Positions 5,986 through 11,940 of a DNA stretch of 11,940 nucleotides are shown here, in pieces. The position numbers were made by a program, and so were the translations under genes. Below the pieces are notes generated by a model that was given only the letters and a program-made list of their open reading frames with translations, was not told the origin of the DNA and did no database searches. Position 1 is the stretch's first letter. Each line of letters opens with the position of its first letter. Location of the stretch: NCBI GenBank assembly GCA_934292725.1, contig CAKQXY010000075.1, forward strand, positions 1 through 11,940, read 5' to 3'. The stretch is from an uncultured Lachnospiraceae bacterium. Lineage in GTDB: Bacteria; Bacillota; Clostridia; Lachnospirales; Lachnospiraceae.

Positions 5986-7839
5986 ATGAATGAGAATGTA
6001 AAAATCGTGTTTGGTCTGCTTGGCGGTCTCGCACTGTTTTTGTATGGAATGAACGGTATGAGCGATGCACTTCAAAAGACAGCAGGAGATAAGATGAAAA
6101 AAATCTTAAGCTTCCTGACGAAAAATCCGATCATGGGTGCGTTAGCAGGAGCACTTGTGACAGCTGTGTTGCAGAGCAGCTCCGCGACAACTGTCATGGT
6201 AATAGGATTTGTAAGTGCAGGACTGATGAGTCTGCCGCAGGCAATCTCTGTTATCTTTGGTGCCAATATTGGTACGACAATGACAGCACAGTTAATGGCA
6301 TTTAAGATCAGCGATTATATTTATCCACTTATCTTCATCGGATTTATGATGAACTTTGTCTGTAAGAAGGAGCAGTTAAAAAATATTGGACTTGTCATCT
6401 TCTCATTTGGTATCTTATTTGAAGGTATTGAGATCATGGGAAGTGTAATGAAGCCGCTTGCTACAAGTGCAATTTTTGTAGATTTGATGGCAAAGGTAAA
6501 GGAGATTCCGATTCTTGGAGTGGCACTGGGAACGATTATGACACTTGTTGTACAGAGTAGTTCTGCAACAATTGCCGTACTGCAGAATTTTGCAGCTCAG
6601 CCGGGACCAGATGGTGTGACGAGCGTAATGGGATTAGCAGGTGCGATTCCGATTCTTCTTGGTGACAATATCGGAACAACAATCACTGCACTTTTAGCAT
6701 CAATTGGACAGTCTAAAAATGCAAAGCGTACTGCTATTGCACACAGTATTTTTAATATCACAGGAAGTGTTGTATTCTTGTGTGTGCTTCCATTTTTTGC
6801 ACGCTTCGTTCAATTTATTTCACCAAAGGGAAATGAGATTGATGTTATCTCAAGACAGATTGCTAATGCACACACCACCTTTAACGTAGTTTGTACGCTT
6901 GTATGGCTCCCACTTATCCCACTTATGGTAAAGATTGTTACTACAATTATAGGAGGAACAGAAAAGCAAAGAGACGATGGTCCTGTAAGCGTTCTGGAGG
7001 ATGGCGTGATTGCACAGCCGGCAGCAGCACTTTATCTTGTATCAGAAGAGTTAGAGCATATGGCAGAGGTTGGCAGCAAGCTTTTGACAGCACTTAAGGA
7101 AAGCTTTTCTCCTGACAAGACAGAGAGCGAGGCAGGCGCAGAGCAGTACAAAACATATCGCAGACAGGCAGCACGAATGGAAGAAGATCTTGCTGCATAT
7201 GTAACGAAGATGCTTTCAAGCGGAAATTTAACACAGCAGCAGTCAGGTCAGGCAGCAGGTCTTTTGTATGTCTCAAATAATATTGGACGTATTGCAGATC
7301 GCTGTGAGGAAATTGCAGGTGTTCATGAAAAAATTACAGAGGGCGGAAAATCGTTCTCAGAGATGGCAACAGGAGAGCTGCAGGATTGTATTGAAATCTC
7401 AAGAAAGCTGTTTGATCGTGCCATTCGTTCAGTTAAAGATGGCGATTTAGACCGCGCCCGCACCGTTGTAAAGAAAAAGAATAAGATGAGAAAGGCACAG
7501 AAGCAGTTAAAGCGTGCTCATATTGCGCGTGTCAACGAGGGACTTTGCGATGCTTCTATGACAGAAGATTATTCTGCAATCATGTACAGCTTAGACAGAA
7601 TTGTTGATAATTGTGTCAGCATTGCAGAGGAGACACTTGATCATCTTTCATTTGTTAATTTCTCAGAAGATGAGGCAGATGAAGAAAGACCAGCTGATAT
7701 TATTGCAGAGATTGACGCAGAGGAAACTCTTGAGGAGCATGAGAATAGTGAGCCAAAAGAAAATGCAAATGCTTCAGATACAGATGATGCAGATAATAGC
7801 TCCAATACTGCGATTAATAAGGCAACAGATTTTTCCTAA
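5986..7839 (+). CDS. Na+/phosphate cotransporter with PhoU-like C-terminal domain
   Basis: This 617-aa inner-membrane protein is a Na/Pi cotransporter of the NptA/YjbB type. It has the duplicated transport core: QSSSA at 63-67 with GANIGTT at 92-98, and QSSSA at 190-194 with GDNIGTT at 226-232. About eight or nine hydrophobic segments lie between residues 7 and 322. Residues about 345-550 are helical and PhoU-like, as in the long form of the family. The last 60 residues are very acidic and rich in Glu, Asp, Asn and Ser and probably disordered. The frame is open from 5944, but the ATG at 5986 is chosen because GGGGGAGG (5973-5980) precedes it and the hydrophobic start follows. The role is sodium-driven phosphate movement, import being the usual assumption, although some relatives export. 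PhoP-like boxes upstream suggest induction by phosphate starvation, which favours import. Confidence 0.95.
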   Translation: MNENVKIVFGLLGGLALFLYGMNGMSDALQKTAGDKMKKILSFLTKNPIMGALAGALVTAVLQSSSATTVMVIGFVSAGLMSLPQAISVIFGANIGTTMTAQLMAFKISDYIYPLIFIGFMMNFVCKKEQLKNIGLVIFSFGILFEGIEIMGSVMKPLATSAIFVDLMAKVKEIPILGVALGTIMTLVVQSSSATIAVLQNFAAQPGPDGVTSVMGLAGAIPILLGDNIGTTITALLASIGQSKNAKRTAIAHSIFNITGSVVFLCVLPFFARFVQFISPKGNEIDVISRQIANAHTTFNVVCTLVWLPLIPLMVKIVTTIIGGTEKQRDDGPVSVLEDGVIAQPAAALYLVSEELEHMAEVGSKLLTALKESFSPDKTESEAGAEQYKTYRRQAARMEEDLAAYVTKMLSSGNLTQQQSGQAAGLLYVSNNIGRIADRCEEIAGVHEKITEGGKSFSEMATGELQDCIEISRKLFDRAIRSVKDGDLDRARTVVKKKNKMRKAQKQLKRAHIARVNEGLCDASMTEDYSAIMYSLDRIVDNCVSIAEETLDHLSFVNFSEDEADEERPADIIAEIDAEETLEEHENSEPKENANASDTDDADNSSNTAINKATDFS

Positions 7840-7841
7840 AA

Positions 7842-7896
7842 TTTACATTTGATTTACAGCACAAAGATAGAAGGCTATGTTTGAATAGAGTATATT
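7842..7896 (+). promoter_or_regulatory. Second PhoP-box-like promoter, before the 81-aa membrane protein gene
   Basis: TTTACA at 7842-7847 and TTTACA at 7853-7858 are spaced by the same 11-bp period as the array at 5774. Weaker hexamers fall in register at 7864-7869 (AAGATA) and 7875-7880. A -10-like TATATT lies at 7891-7896, 16 bp after the start of the fourth register position. In the upstream array the same offset gives TGATAT. The first box begins 2 bp after the Na/Pi stop codon and no terminator intervenes, so read-through from that gene is also possible. Confidence 0.7.
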
Positions 7897-7922
7897 GGTG
7901 TCAGAAAGAGAGGTAAGACATT

Positions 7923-8168
7923 ATGAAAATGACATCAATGTGGTACGCAATTAATAGTTCAGATATAGAAAAATCAATGAAGCATGTAATATTTGTAGGA
8001 ATCAATATTTTGTTGTGGGCAGCAATTGCATTTATCGTATGTGTGGCAGGCGGTGTAATTGGTGGTTCCTTCAATGAAAAATGGAGATTTATGACATTCT
8101 TAATCACTGGATACAGCGCCGTGATCATGGGATTCTTCAGAAGTGTATTTTACTTGCTTAGAAAATAA
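7923..8168 (+). CDS. Small two-helix membrane protein, putative Pho-regulon member
   Basis: This 81-aa protein has two clear hydrophobic segments, about residues 22-47 (rich in Ile, Val, Ala and Gly, ending CVAGGVIGG) and about 56-78. A short loop FNEKWRF lies between them, with a basic end RK. Both termini are probably cytoplasmic. The start ATG follows AAGAGAGG (7906-7913) with a 9-nt spacer. I recognise no family. Position after the Na/Pi cotransporter and the phosphate-type boxes in front suggest a role in phosphate starvation, perhaps as an accessory or regulatory partner of the transporter or of a membrane kinase; this is inference. A strong terminator directly follows, so this is the last gene of its unit. 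Confidence 0.82.
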   Translation: MKMTSMWYAINSSDIEKSMKHVIFVGINILLWAAIAFIVCVAGGVIGGSFNEKWRFMTFLITGYSAVIMGFFRSVFYLLRK

Positions 8169-8174
8169 TAAATC

Positions 8175-8209
8175 AAAAGACTGGCCGGGAAACTGGTCAG
8201 TCTTTTTTT
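8175..8209 (+). terminator. Intrinsic terminator after the 81-aa gene
   Basis: AAAAGACTG-GCC (8175-8186) pairs with GG-T-CAGTCTTTT (8195-8206), 12 pairs including one G-T, with an 8-nt loop. The T run extends to 8209 (seven T from 8203). The A-rich left side could let it work on the other strand too. Confidence 0.9.
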
Positions 8210-8223
8210 CGCAGATTTCTTCC

Positions 8224-8252
8224 TTTACAGAATTTTTTTTGTGTGGTACGAT
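8224..8252 (+). promoter_or_regulatory. Promoter of the rsmH-like/SGNH lipoprotein unit
   Basis: TTTACA (8224-8229) and TACGAT (8247-8252) are separated by 17 bp, a good sigma-A layout. Transcription would start near 8259, about 48 bp before the start codon. A later A/T-rich stretch with TATAAA around 8268 is a weaker alternative. Confidence 0.65.
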
Positions 8253-8306
8253 TAAAAAGATTGCATTATAAAATGAAATTATAAAAGAGGAAGGAACTGA
8301 TTATAT

Positions 8307-9425
8307 ATGGAAGAGAGCAGAAAGGAAAATATTAAAAACACACCAAGTGTGCATACTGGGGATGATATGCAGACACCGCACAAAAGACGCATGCGCTATA
8401 AAGGAAAATATCCGAAAAAATTTGAGGAAAAATATAAGGAGCTGCAGCCGGAAAAATATAAAGAGACGGCCGAGCATATCATTCAAAAGGGAAACACCCC
8501 GGCAGGAACACATAGACCAATCTGTGTGGAAGAGATTTTATCTTTCTTAGATGTGAAGCCAGGCCAGATAGGCGTTGACGCGACACTTGGCTATGGAGGT
8601 CATACACAGAAGATTCTTGACTGTCTTAATGGTGAAGGTCATTTGTACTCACTTGATGTTGATCCGATTGAGTCAGAAAAAACAAAGAAGCGTCTGAGAG
8701 ATCAGGGTTATGGTGAGAATGTATGGGATGTTTGTCTGATGAATTTTGCAAATATTGCTGAGATTGAAAAAAAGGCTGGAAAGCTTGATTTTGTGCTTGC
8801 TGATCTTGGCGTTTCATCTATGCAGATCGATGATCCAAAGCGCGGCTTTTCTTTTCGTGAGGAGGGACCGCTTGATCTTAGATTAAATCCGCAGGCAGGT
8901 GTTCCGGCATCAGAGCGCCTAAAAGAAATGGATGCAGAAGAGATTGAGGGCATGCTTTTTGAAAATTCAGATGAACCGCTTGCAAAAGAGCTTGCAAGAG
9001 CAATAATGTCAGCAAAAAGAAAGAAGCAGCCAATTGAGACAACTAGTCAGCTTAGGGAGATTGTAGAGCAGGTTGTTCTTCGCACAAAACCGGAAAATCC
9101 GAAGGAAGCTGTAAAAAAGACATGTCAGCGAGTATTTCAGGCGCTTAGAATTGATGTTAACAGTGAATTTGAAGTGTTAGATTCTTTCTTAGAGGCGCTG
9201 CCTCATATATTAAAGCCAGGCGGAAAGGCCGCTATATTAACTTTCCATTCCGGTGAAGACCGCATGGTAAAAAAATCATTCCAGTATTATGCAAGAGAAG
9301 GAATTTACAGTGATATCGCAAAGGATGTTATTCGTCCGTCTGCAAAGGAGTGTGCATCTAATCCAAGAGCACGCTCAACTAAGTTTCGCTGGGCTGTTCG
9401 CTCTGATGTACAAAAATATGAGTAA
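8307..9425 (+). CDS. RsmH-type rRNA (cytosine-N4) methyltransferase paralog with N-terminal extension
   Basis: This 372-aa protein belongs to the RsmH/MraW family, which methylates N4 of a cytidine in 16S rRNA (C1402 in E. coli) using SAM. Family blocks are the SAM loop DATLGYGGHT (91-100), DLGVSSMQID (166-175), RGFSF (179-183), PLDLRL (188-193), FQALRIDVN (277-285) and FHSGEDR (313-319). Compared with the usual forms (SSPQLD, PLDMRM, FHSLEDR) several positions differ. A basic 65-residue N-terminal extension (HKRRMRYKGKYPKKF near 25-39) precedes the normal start of the domain, making it longer than the usual 310 or so residues. The neighbours are not mraZ, ftsL or murein genes, so this is probably a paralog outside the dcw cluster, and its target may differ. 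The start ATG follows GAGGAAGGAA (8287-8296). The SGNH lipoprotein gene follows after 40 nt. Confidence 0.9.
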   Translation: MEESRKENIKNTPSVHTGDDMQTPHKRRMRYKGKYPKKFEEKYKELQPEKYKETAEHIIQKGNTPAGTHRPICVEEILSFLDVKPGQIGVDATLGYGGHTQKILDCLNGEGHLYSLDVDPIESEKTKKRLRDQGYGENVWDVCLMNFANIAEIEKKAGKLDFVLADLGVSSMQIDDPKRGFSFREEGPLDLRLNPQAGVPASERLKEMDAEEIEGMLFENSDEPLAKELARAIMSAKRKKQPIETTSQLREIVEQVVLRTKPENPKEAVKKTCQRVFQALRIDVNSEFEVLDSFLEALPHILKPGGKAAILTFHSGEDRMVKKSFQYYAREGIYSDIAKDVIRPSAKECASNPRARSTKFRWAVRSDVQKYE

Positions 9426-9465
9426 AGCAGGCAAAACGGTCAAAAGATCAGGAGAGACAACTAGG

Positions 9466-10347
9466 ATGAAAAGAAAAGTAAAAGTTATTTTGACAGCAGC
9501 AATCTTTACATTTTGTACAGCAATTGGGGGATGTAAGGCAGTAGAGTCAAAGCTTGAGCCTGTTTATGAAGCTCTTTTGCAGGAGGATTCTGTACAGGAA
9601 GAAAAAAGTGTGCAGGCAAGCGAAAATCAGGAGATGTCAACGAAAGAAGCTTTGTCTGAAAAAGAGTCTGCATCGGCATCTGTTGAGGATAAGGAAAAGG
9701 AAACGGTTGGCTTTACAGCTGTCCCGGCAGGAACGGTGACAGTTGAAGAGGCAAACAGCAGCGCCGGACCGATTCGTCTGGCAGGAGATAAAAAAATTTT
9801 GCTGACAGGAGATTCAAGAACAGTTTGTCTTTACTGCTCACAGATATATGACGAGGCAGAGTATCCAAAGCATGTTTTTTATAACATTGACGAAGCAACA
9901 TTTACAGGATATACAAACGAAAGCATTGTAGTGGCAAAGGGAGGCGAGGGCTGCAGCTGGATGCGTGCAGTTGGCATTCCTAATGCAGTATCTCATCTTG
10001 AAGAGGCCGATGCGCTTGTCATCTGGTTTGGCGTAAATGATCTTCATGTCGCCTCCGACTACATTAATTATGTAAATGGTCTTTTACAGCAATACGATAT
10101 TCCAATTTACTATATGACAATCGGACCGTGCAACGGACATTGGGAGCAAAAAAACAGTGAGGTGCTGGCATTTAACTCGGCGCTGACACAAATGCTTGAT
10201 CCTAAGGTGACTGTGATAGATGCGTATAGCTATATCAAAAACGGATTAGACAGCGGTGTATTTGCCACAATGGATGGACTTCATTATGATTATTATACAA
10301 GTAAAGCGATTTATGAGTTTATGGTGGAACAAGTGACGAATCCGTAA
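9466..10347 (+). CDS. Lipoprotein SGNH/GDSL-family hydrolase
   Basis: This 293-aa predicted lipoprotein has a basic start (MKRKVK), a hydrophobic segment, and a lipobox IGGC with Cys23 as the lipidated residue. A low-complexity Glu/Ser/Lys-rich linker (about 36-82) would hold the catalytic domain away from the membrane. SGNH blocks are GDSR (115-118, nucleophile Ser117), a Gly-rich GGEG turn (159-162), GVND (189-192, oxyanion Asn191) and the Asp-x-x-His block DGLH (270-273). It is therefore a likely cell-surface esterase or acetylesterase acting on cell-wall or exported polymer groups; the substrate is unknown. The frame is open from 9289, inside the upstream gene, but ATG 9466 is chosen because AGGAGAGA (9449-9456) precedes it and the signal peptide starts there. 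It is probably cotranscribed with the methyltransferase gene. No terminator is visible after it. Confidence 0.88.
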   Translation: MKRKVKVILTAAIFTFCTAIGGCKAVESKLEPVYEALLQEDSVQEEKSVQASENQEMSTKEALSEKESASASVEDKEKETVGFTAVPAGTVTVEEANSSAGPIRLAGDKKILLTGDSRTVCLYCSQIYDEAEYPKHVFYNIDEATFTGYTNESIVVAKGGEGCSWMRAVGIPNAVSHLEEADALVIWFGVNDLHVASDYINYVNGLLQQYDIPIYYMTIGPCNGHWEQKNSEVLAFNSALTQMLDPKVTVIDAYSYIKNGLDSGVFATMDGLHYDYYTSKAIYEFMVEQVTNP

Positions 10348-10354
10348 GTAAGCA

Positions 10355-10383
10355 TTGCACTGTAAAATATTTTTGTGTATACT
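10355..10383 (+). promoter_or_regulatory. Promoter of the NSS symporter gene
   Basis: TTGCAC (10355-10360) and TATACT (10378-10383) are separated by exactly 17 bp. The predicted start near 10390 gives a leader of about 55 nt. The promoter begins 7 bp after the lipoprotein stop codon. Confidence 0.8.
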
Positions 10384-10445
10384 GGTACGGTATGGCGTAA
10401 AATTCTGCGCAATACAGTTACAAATAGAAAAGGAAGGGCGAAGTT

Positions 10446-11822
10446 TTGAGTAAACATGAAAACAAAAAAAGAAGCAGTTTCTCTGGCAAGTTAGGATTTG
10501 TCTTGTCAGCAGCAGGTGCTTCAGTAGGTCTTGGCAATATCTGGCGTTTTCCGTATTTGGCAGCAAAATACGGCGGAGGAATCTTTTTGCTGATTTATAT
10601 TATATTAGCACTGACCTTTGGCTACAGTATGATTGTTGCAGAGACTTCAATAGGACGAATGACAGGAAAAAGTCCTGTCGGTGCATTCCACAGCTTTGGA
10701 AAGGCAAAATGGCTGTCATTTGGTGGCTGGATTAACGCAATCATCCCGATTCTGATTGTGCCATATTATTCGGTAATCGGAGGATGGGTTATCAAATATT
10801 TATTTGAGTATGTGATTGGACATGCAGAGACAGTCGCAGCAGACGGTTATTTTTCTTCATTTATTTCTAGTGGTGCAGCCACAGAAATCTGCTTTTTAAT
10901 TTTCGTATTTATTACATTGGCGATTATCTTTGCAGGTGTTAGAAATGGAATCGAGCGCGTATCAAAGTTTATGATGCCAATCCTCGTTGTGTTGTCCGTA
11001 GTTATCGCAGTATATTCTGTGAGCAGACCGGGCGCTATGGCAGGTGTGAAGTATTTTCTGATTCCAAATGTAGAAAACTTCTCATGGATGACAGTCGTAT
11101 CAGCGATGGGACAGATGTTTTATTCGTTGTCAATTGCGATGGGTATTTTGATCACATTTGGTTCTTACATGAAAAAGGATGTGGCCATTGAAGGTTCAAC
11201 AAAAAATGTTGAAATCTTTGATACGGCGATTGCAATTATGGCAGGACTTATGATTATTCCAGCAGTATTTGCATTCTCCGGCGGAGATCCAGATGCACTT
11301 CAGGCAGGTCCGGCGCTTATGTTTATCACGCTTCCAAAGGTATTTGCTAATATGGGCTTTGGAACAGCAGCAGGTATTTTATTCTTCTTGCTTGTATTAT
11401 TTGCAGCTGTCACAAGCTCCATTGCGCTGACTGAGAGTGCAGTTTCCACATTTGAGGACGAGCTTGGCTGGAATCGTAAGAAAGCTACGCTTGTACTTGC
11501 AGTGATCATGGTATCACTTGGAAGCCTTTCCTGTCTTGGCTATGGTCCGCTTGCAAATGTAACTATTATTGGCATGCAGTTTCTTGATTTCTTTGATTTT
11601 CTGACAAACTCTGTTATGATGCCGATTGCAGCGATCATGATCTGTCTTCTTGTGTCAAGGGCAGCAGGAGTCAAGGCAGTCGAGGCAGAAGTTTTGCATG
11701 GAGAGGGAACATTTCGCAGAAAGAAGATTTTCTGCGTGATGATCAAGTACATCTGCCCAATCTTTGCAGCAATTATTCTTATTAGCTCCGTTGCAAATGC
11801 ATTCGGATGGATTTCAATGTGA
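10446..11822 (+). CDS. Neurotransmitter:sodium symporter (SNF) family amino-acid transporter
   Basis: This 458-aa protein belongs to the NSS/SNF family, whose bacterial members (LeuT, MhsT, TnaT) import amino acids with Na+. The first helix has the signature VGLGNIWRFPY (27-37), which holds Na+ and substrate contacts, followed by GGG (43-45). Helix 6 contains GQMFYSLS and helix 8 contains TSSIALTE, both family regions for substrate and Na+ coordination. Eleven hydrophobic segments are visible, ending at ANAFGWISM; like MhsT and unlike LeuT, a twelfth is absent, and this is common in Firmicutes. Translation begins at TTG 10446, preceded by AGGAAGGG (10431-10438) at a 7-nt distance. The substrate amino acid cannot be read from sequence. 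It forms its own unit, with a promoter before it and a terminator after it. Confidence 0.95.
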   Translation: MSKHENKKRSSFSGKLGFVLSAAGASVGLGNIWRFPYLAAKYGGGIFLLIYIILALTFGYSMIVAETSIGRMTGKSPVGAFHSFGKAKWLSFGGWINAIIPILIVPYYSVIGGWVIKYLFEYVIGHAETVAADGYFSSFISSGAATEICFLIFVFITLAIIFAGVRNGIERVSKFMMPILVVLSVVIAVYSVSRPGAMAGVKYFLIPNVENFSWMTVVSAMGQMFYSLSIAMGILITFGSYMKKDVAIEGSTKNVEIFDTAIAIMAGLMIIPAVFAFSGGDPDALQAGPALMFITLPKVFANMGFGTAAGILFFLLVLFAAVTSSIALTESAVSTFEDELGWNRKKATLVLAVIMVSLGSLSCLGYGPLANVTIIGMQFLDFFDFLTNSVMMPIAAIMICLLVSRAAGVKAVEAEVLHGEGTFRRKKIFCVMIKYICPIFAAIILISSVANAFGWISM

Positions 11823-11827
11823 TTTAG

Positions 11828-11862
11828 TAACAGCACTGACATAAAGCCAGTGCTGTTATTTT
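11828..11862 (+). terminator. Intrinsic terminator of the symporter gene
   Basis: TAACAGCACTG (11828-11838) pairs perfectly with CAGTGCTGTTA (11848-11858) around a 9-nt loop, followed by TTTT and further A/T. It begins 6 bp after the stop codon. Confidence 0.9.
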
Positions 11863-11878
11863 ATTATAGGCTTTAGCC

Positions 11879-11931
11879 TGTTGAACTGCTTGGAGTTTTT
11901 CGTGTTCCGAAAAATGAAGAGTAGTTCAACA
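11879..11931. repeat. 53-bp imperfect palindrome at the window end
   Basis: TGTTGAACTGCT (11879-11890) pairs with AGTAGTTCAACA (11920-11931), one pair being G-T. A 5-nt unpaired bulge lies on each side, then TTTTTCG (11896-11902) pairs with CGAAAAA (11908-11914) around a TGTTC loop. A small palindrome AGGC-TTTA-GCCT lies directly before it. It is not needed for termination of the symporter gene, so it may be another dispersed repeat or the end of a mobile element continuing beyond the window. Confidence 0.6.
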
Positions 11932-11940
11932 ATAAACCAC

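Noticed and set aside
8224..8229. Third PhoP box before the rsmH-like gene
   Set aside because: Only one TTTACA is present; positions 11 bp up- and downstream do not match. It fits better as a -35 element with TACGAT 17 bp later.
9289..9465. Upstream extension of the lipoprotein gene
   Set aside because: It overlaps the methyltransferase gene in another frame. The ribosome site and signal peptide both point to the ATG at 9466.

Overview
The window reads as a chromosomal segment of a gut-type, low-to-mid GC Firmicute, most likely a Lachnospiraceae member. The reasons are strong purine-rich Shine-Dalgarno sites, TTG starts alongside ATG, U-tract terminators, and gene content typical of that family (DUF4886-type SGNH hydrolase, cytoplasmic serine hydrolase of the beta-lactamase fold, Na/Pi transporter with a PhoU-like tail, a non-dcw RsmH paralog, an 11-helix NSS transporter). 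The genus cannot be fixed from this sequence. All recognised genes lie on the + strand.

Layout. Positions 34-574 hold an overlapping pair of small genes, an unrecognised 89-aa protein and a DUF4160-like protein. Next come a 42-bp dispersed palindromic repeat and a DUF4886-type SGNH hydrolase gene broken by one in-frame TAA (645-1409). A class C beta-lactamase-fold serine hydrolase follows (1425-2855). At 2875-3032 a sigma-A promoter fires into a yybP-ykoY type Mn2+ riboswitch whose last bases are re-used in an intrinsic terminator. It controls a CaCA-family cation exchanger (3071-4000), which is therefore probably a Mn2+ exporter. A second, nearly perfect copy of the repeat terminates that gene. 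A 552-aa probable alpha/alpha-toroid carbohydrate-active protein follows (4108-5766).

The next region looks phosphate-controlled. Four hexamers at an exact 11-bp period (5774-5812) resemble a PhoP box and precede a Na+/Pi cotransporter (5986-7839). A second site with the same 11-bp TTTACA period (7842-7869) precedes an uncharacterised 81-aa two-helix membrane protein (7923-8168), which I propose as a Pho-regulon member. The leader of the Na/Pi gene also holds three copies of the palindrome TGATATCA and a long hairpin.

The right part has a promoter, a divergent RsmH-type methyltransferase with a basic N-terminal extension (8307-9425), a lipoprotein SGNH hydrolase probably in the same transcript (9466-10347), and an NSS-family Na+:amino-acid symporter from its own promoter (10446-11822). 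The window ends in a terminator and a 53-bp imperfect palindrome.

The best leads are the riboswitch-controlled exchanger, the paired PhoP-like boxes pointing to a new small Pho membrane protein, the TGATATCA array, and the nonsense-interrupted hydrolase. I see no defence system, CRISPR array, integrase, transposase or RNA gene.
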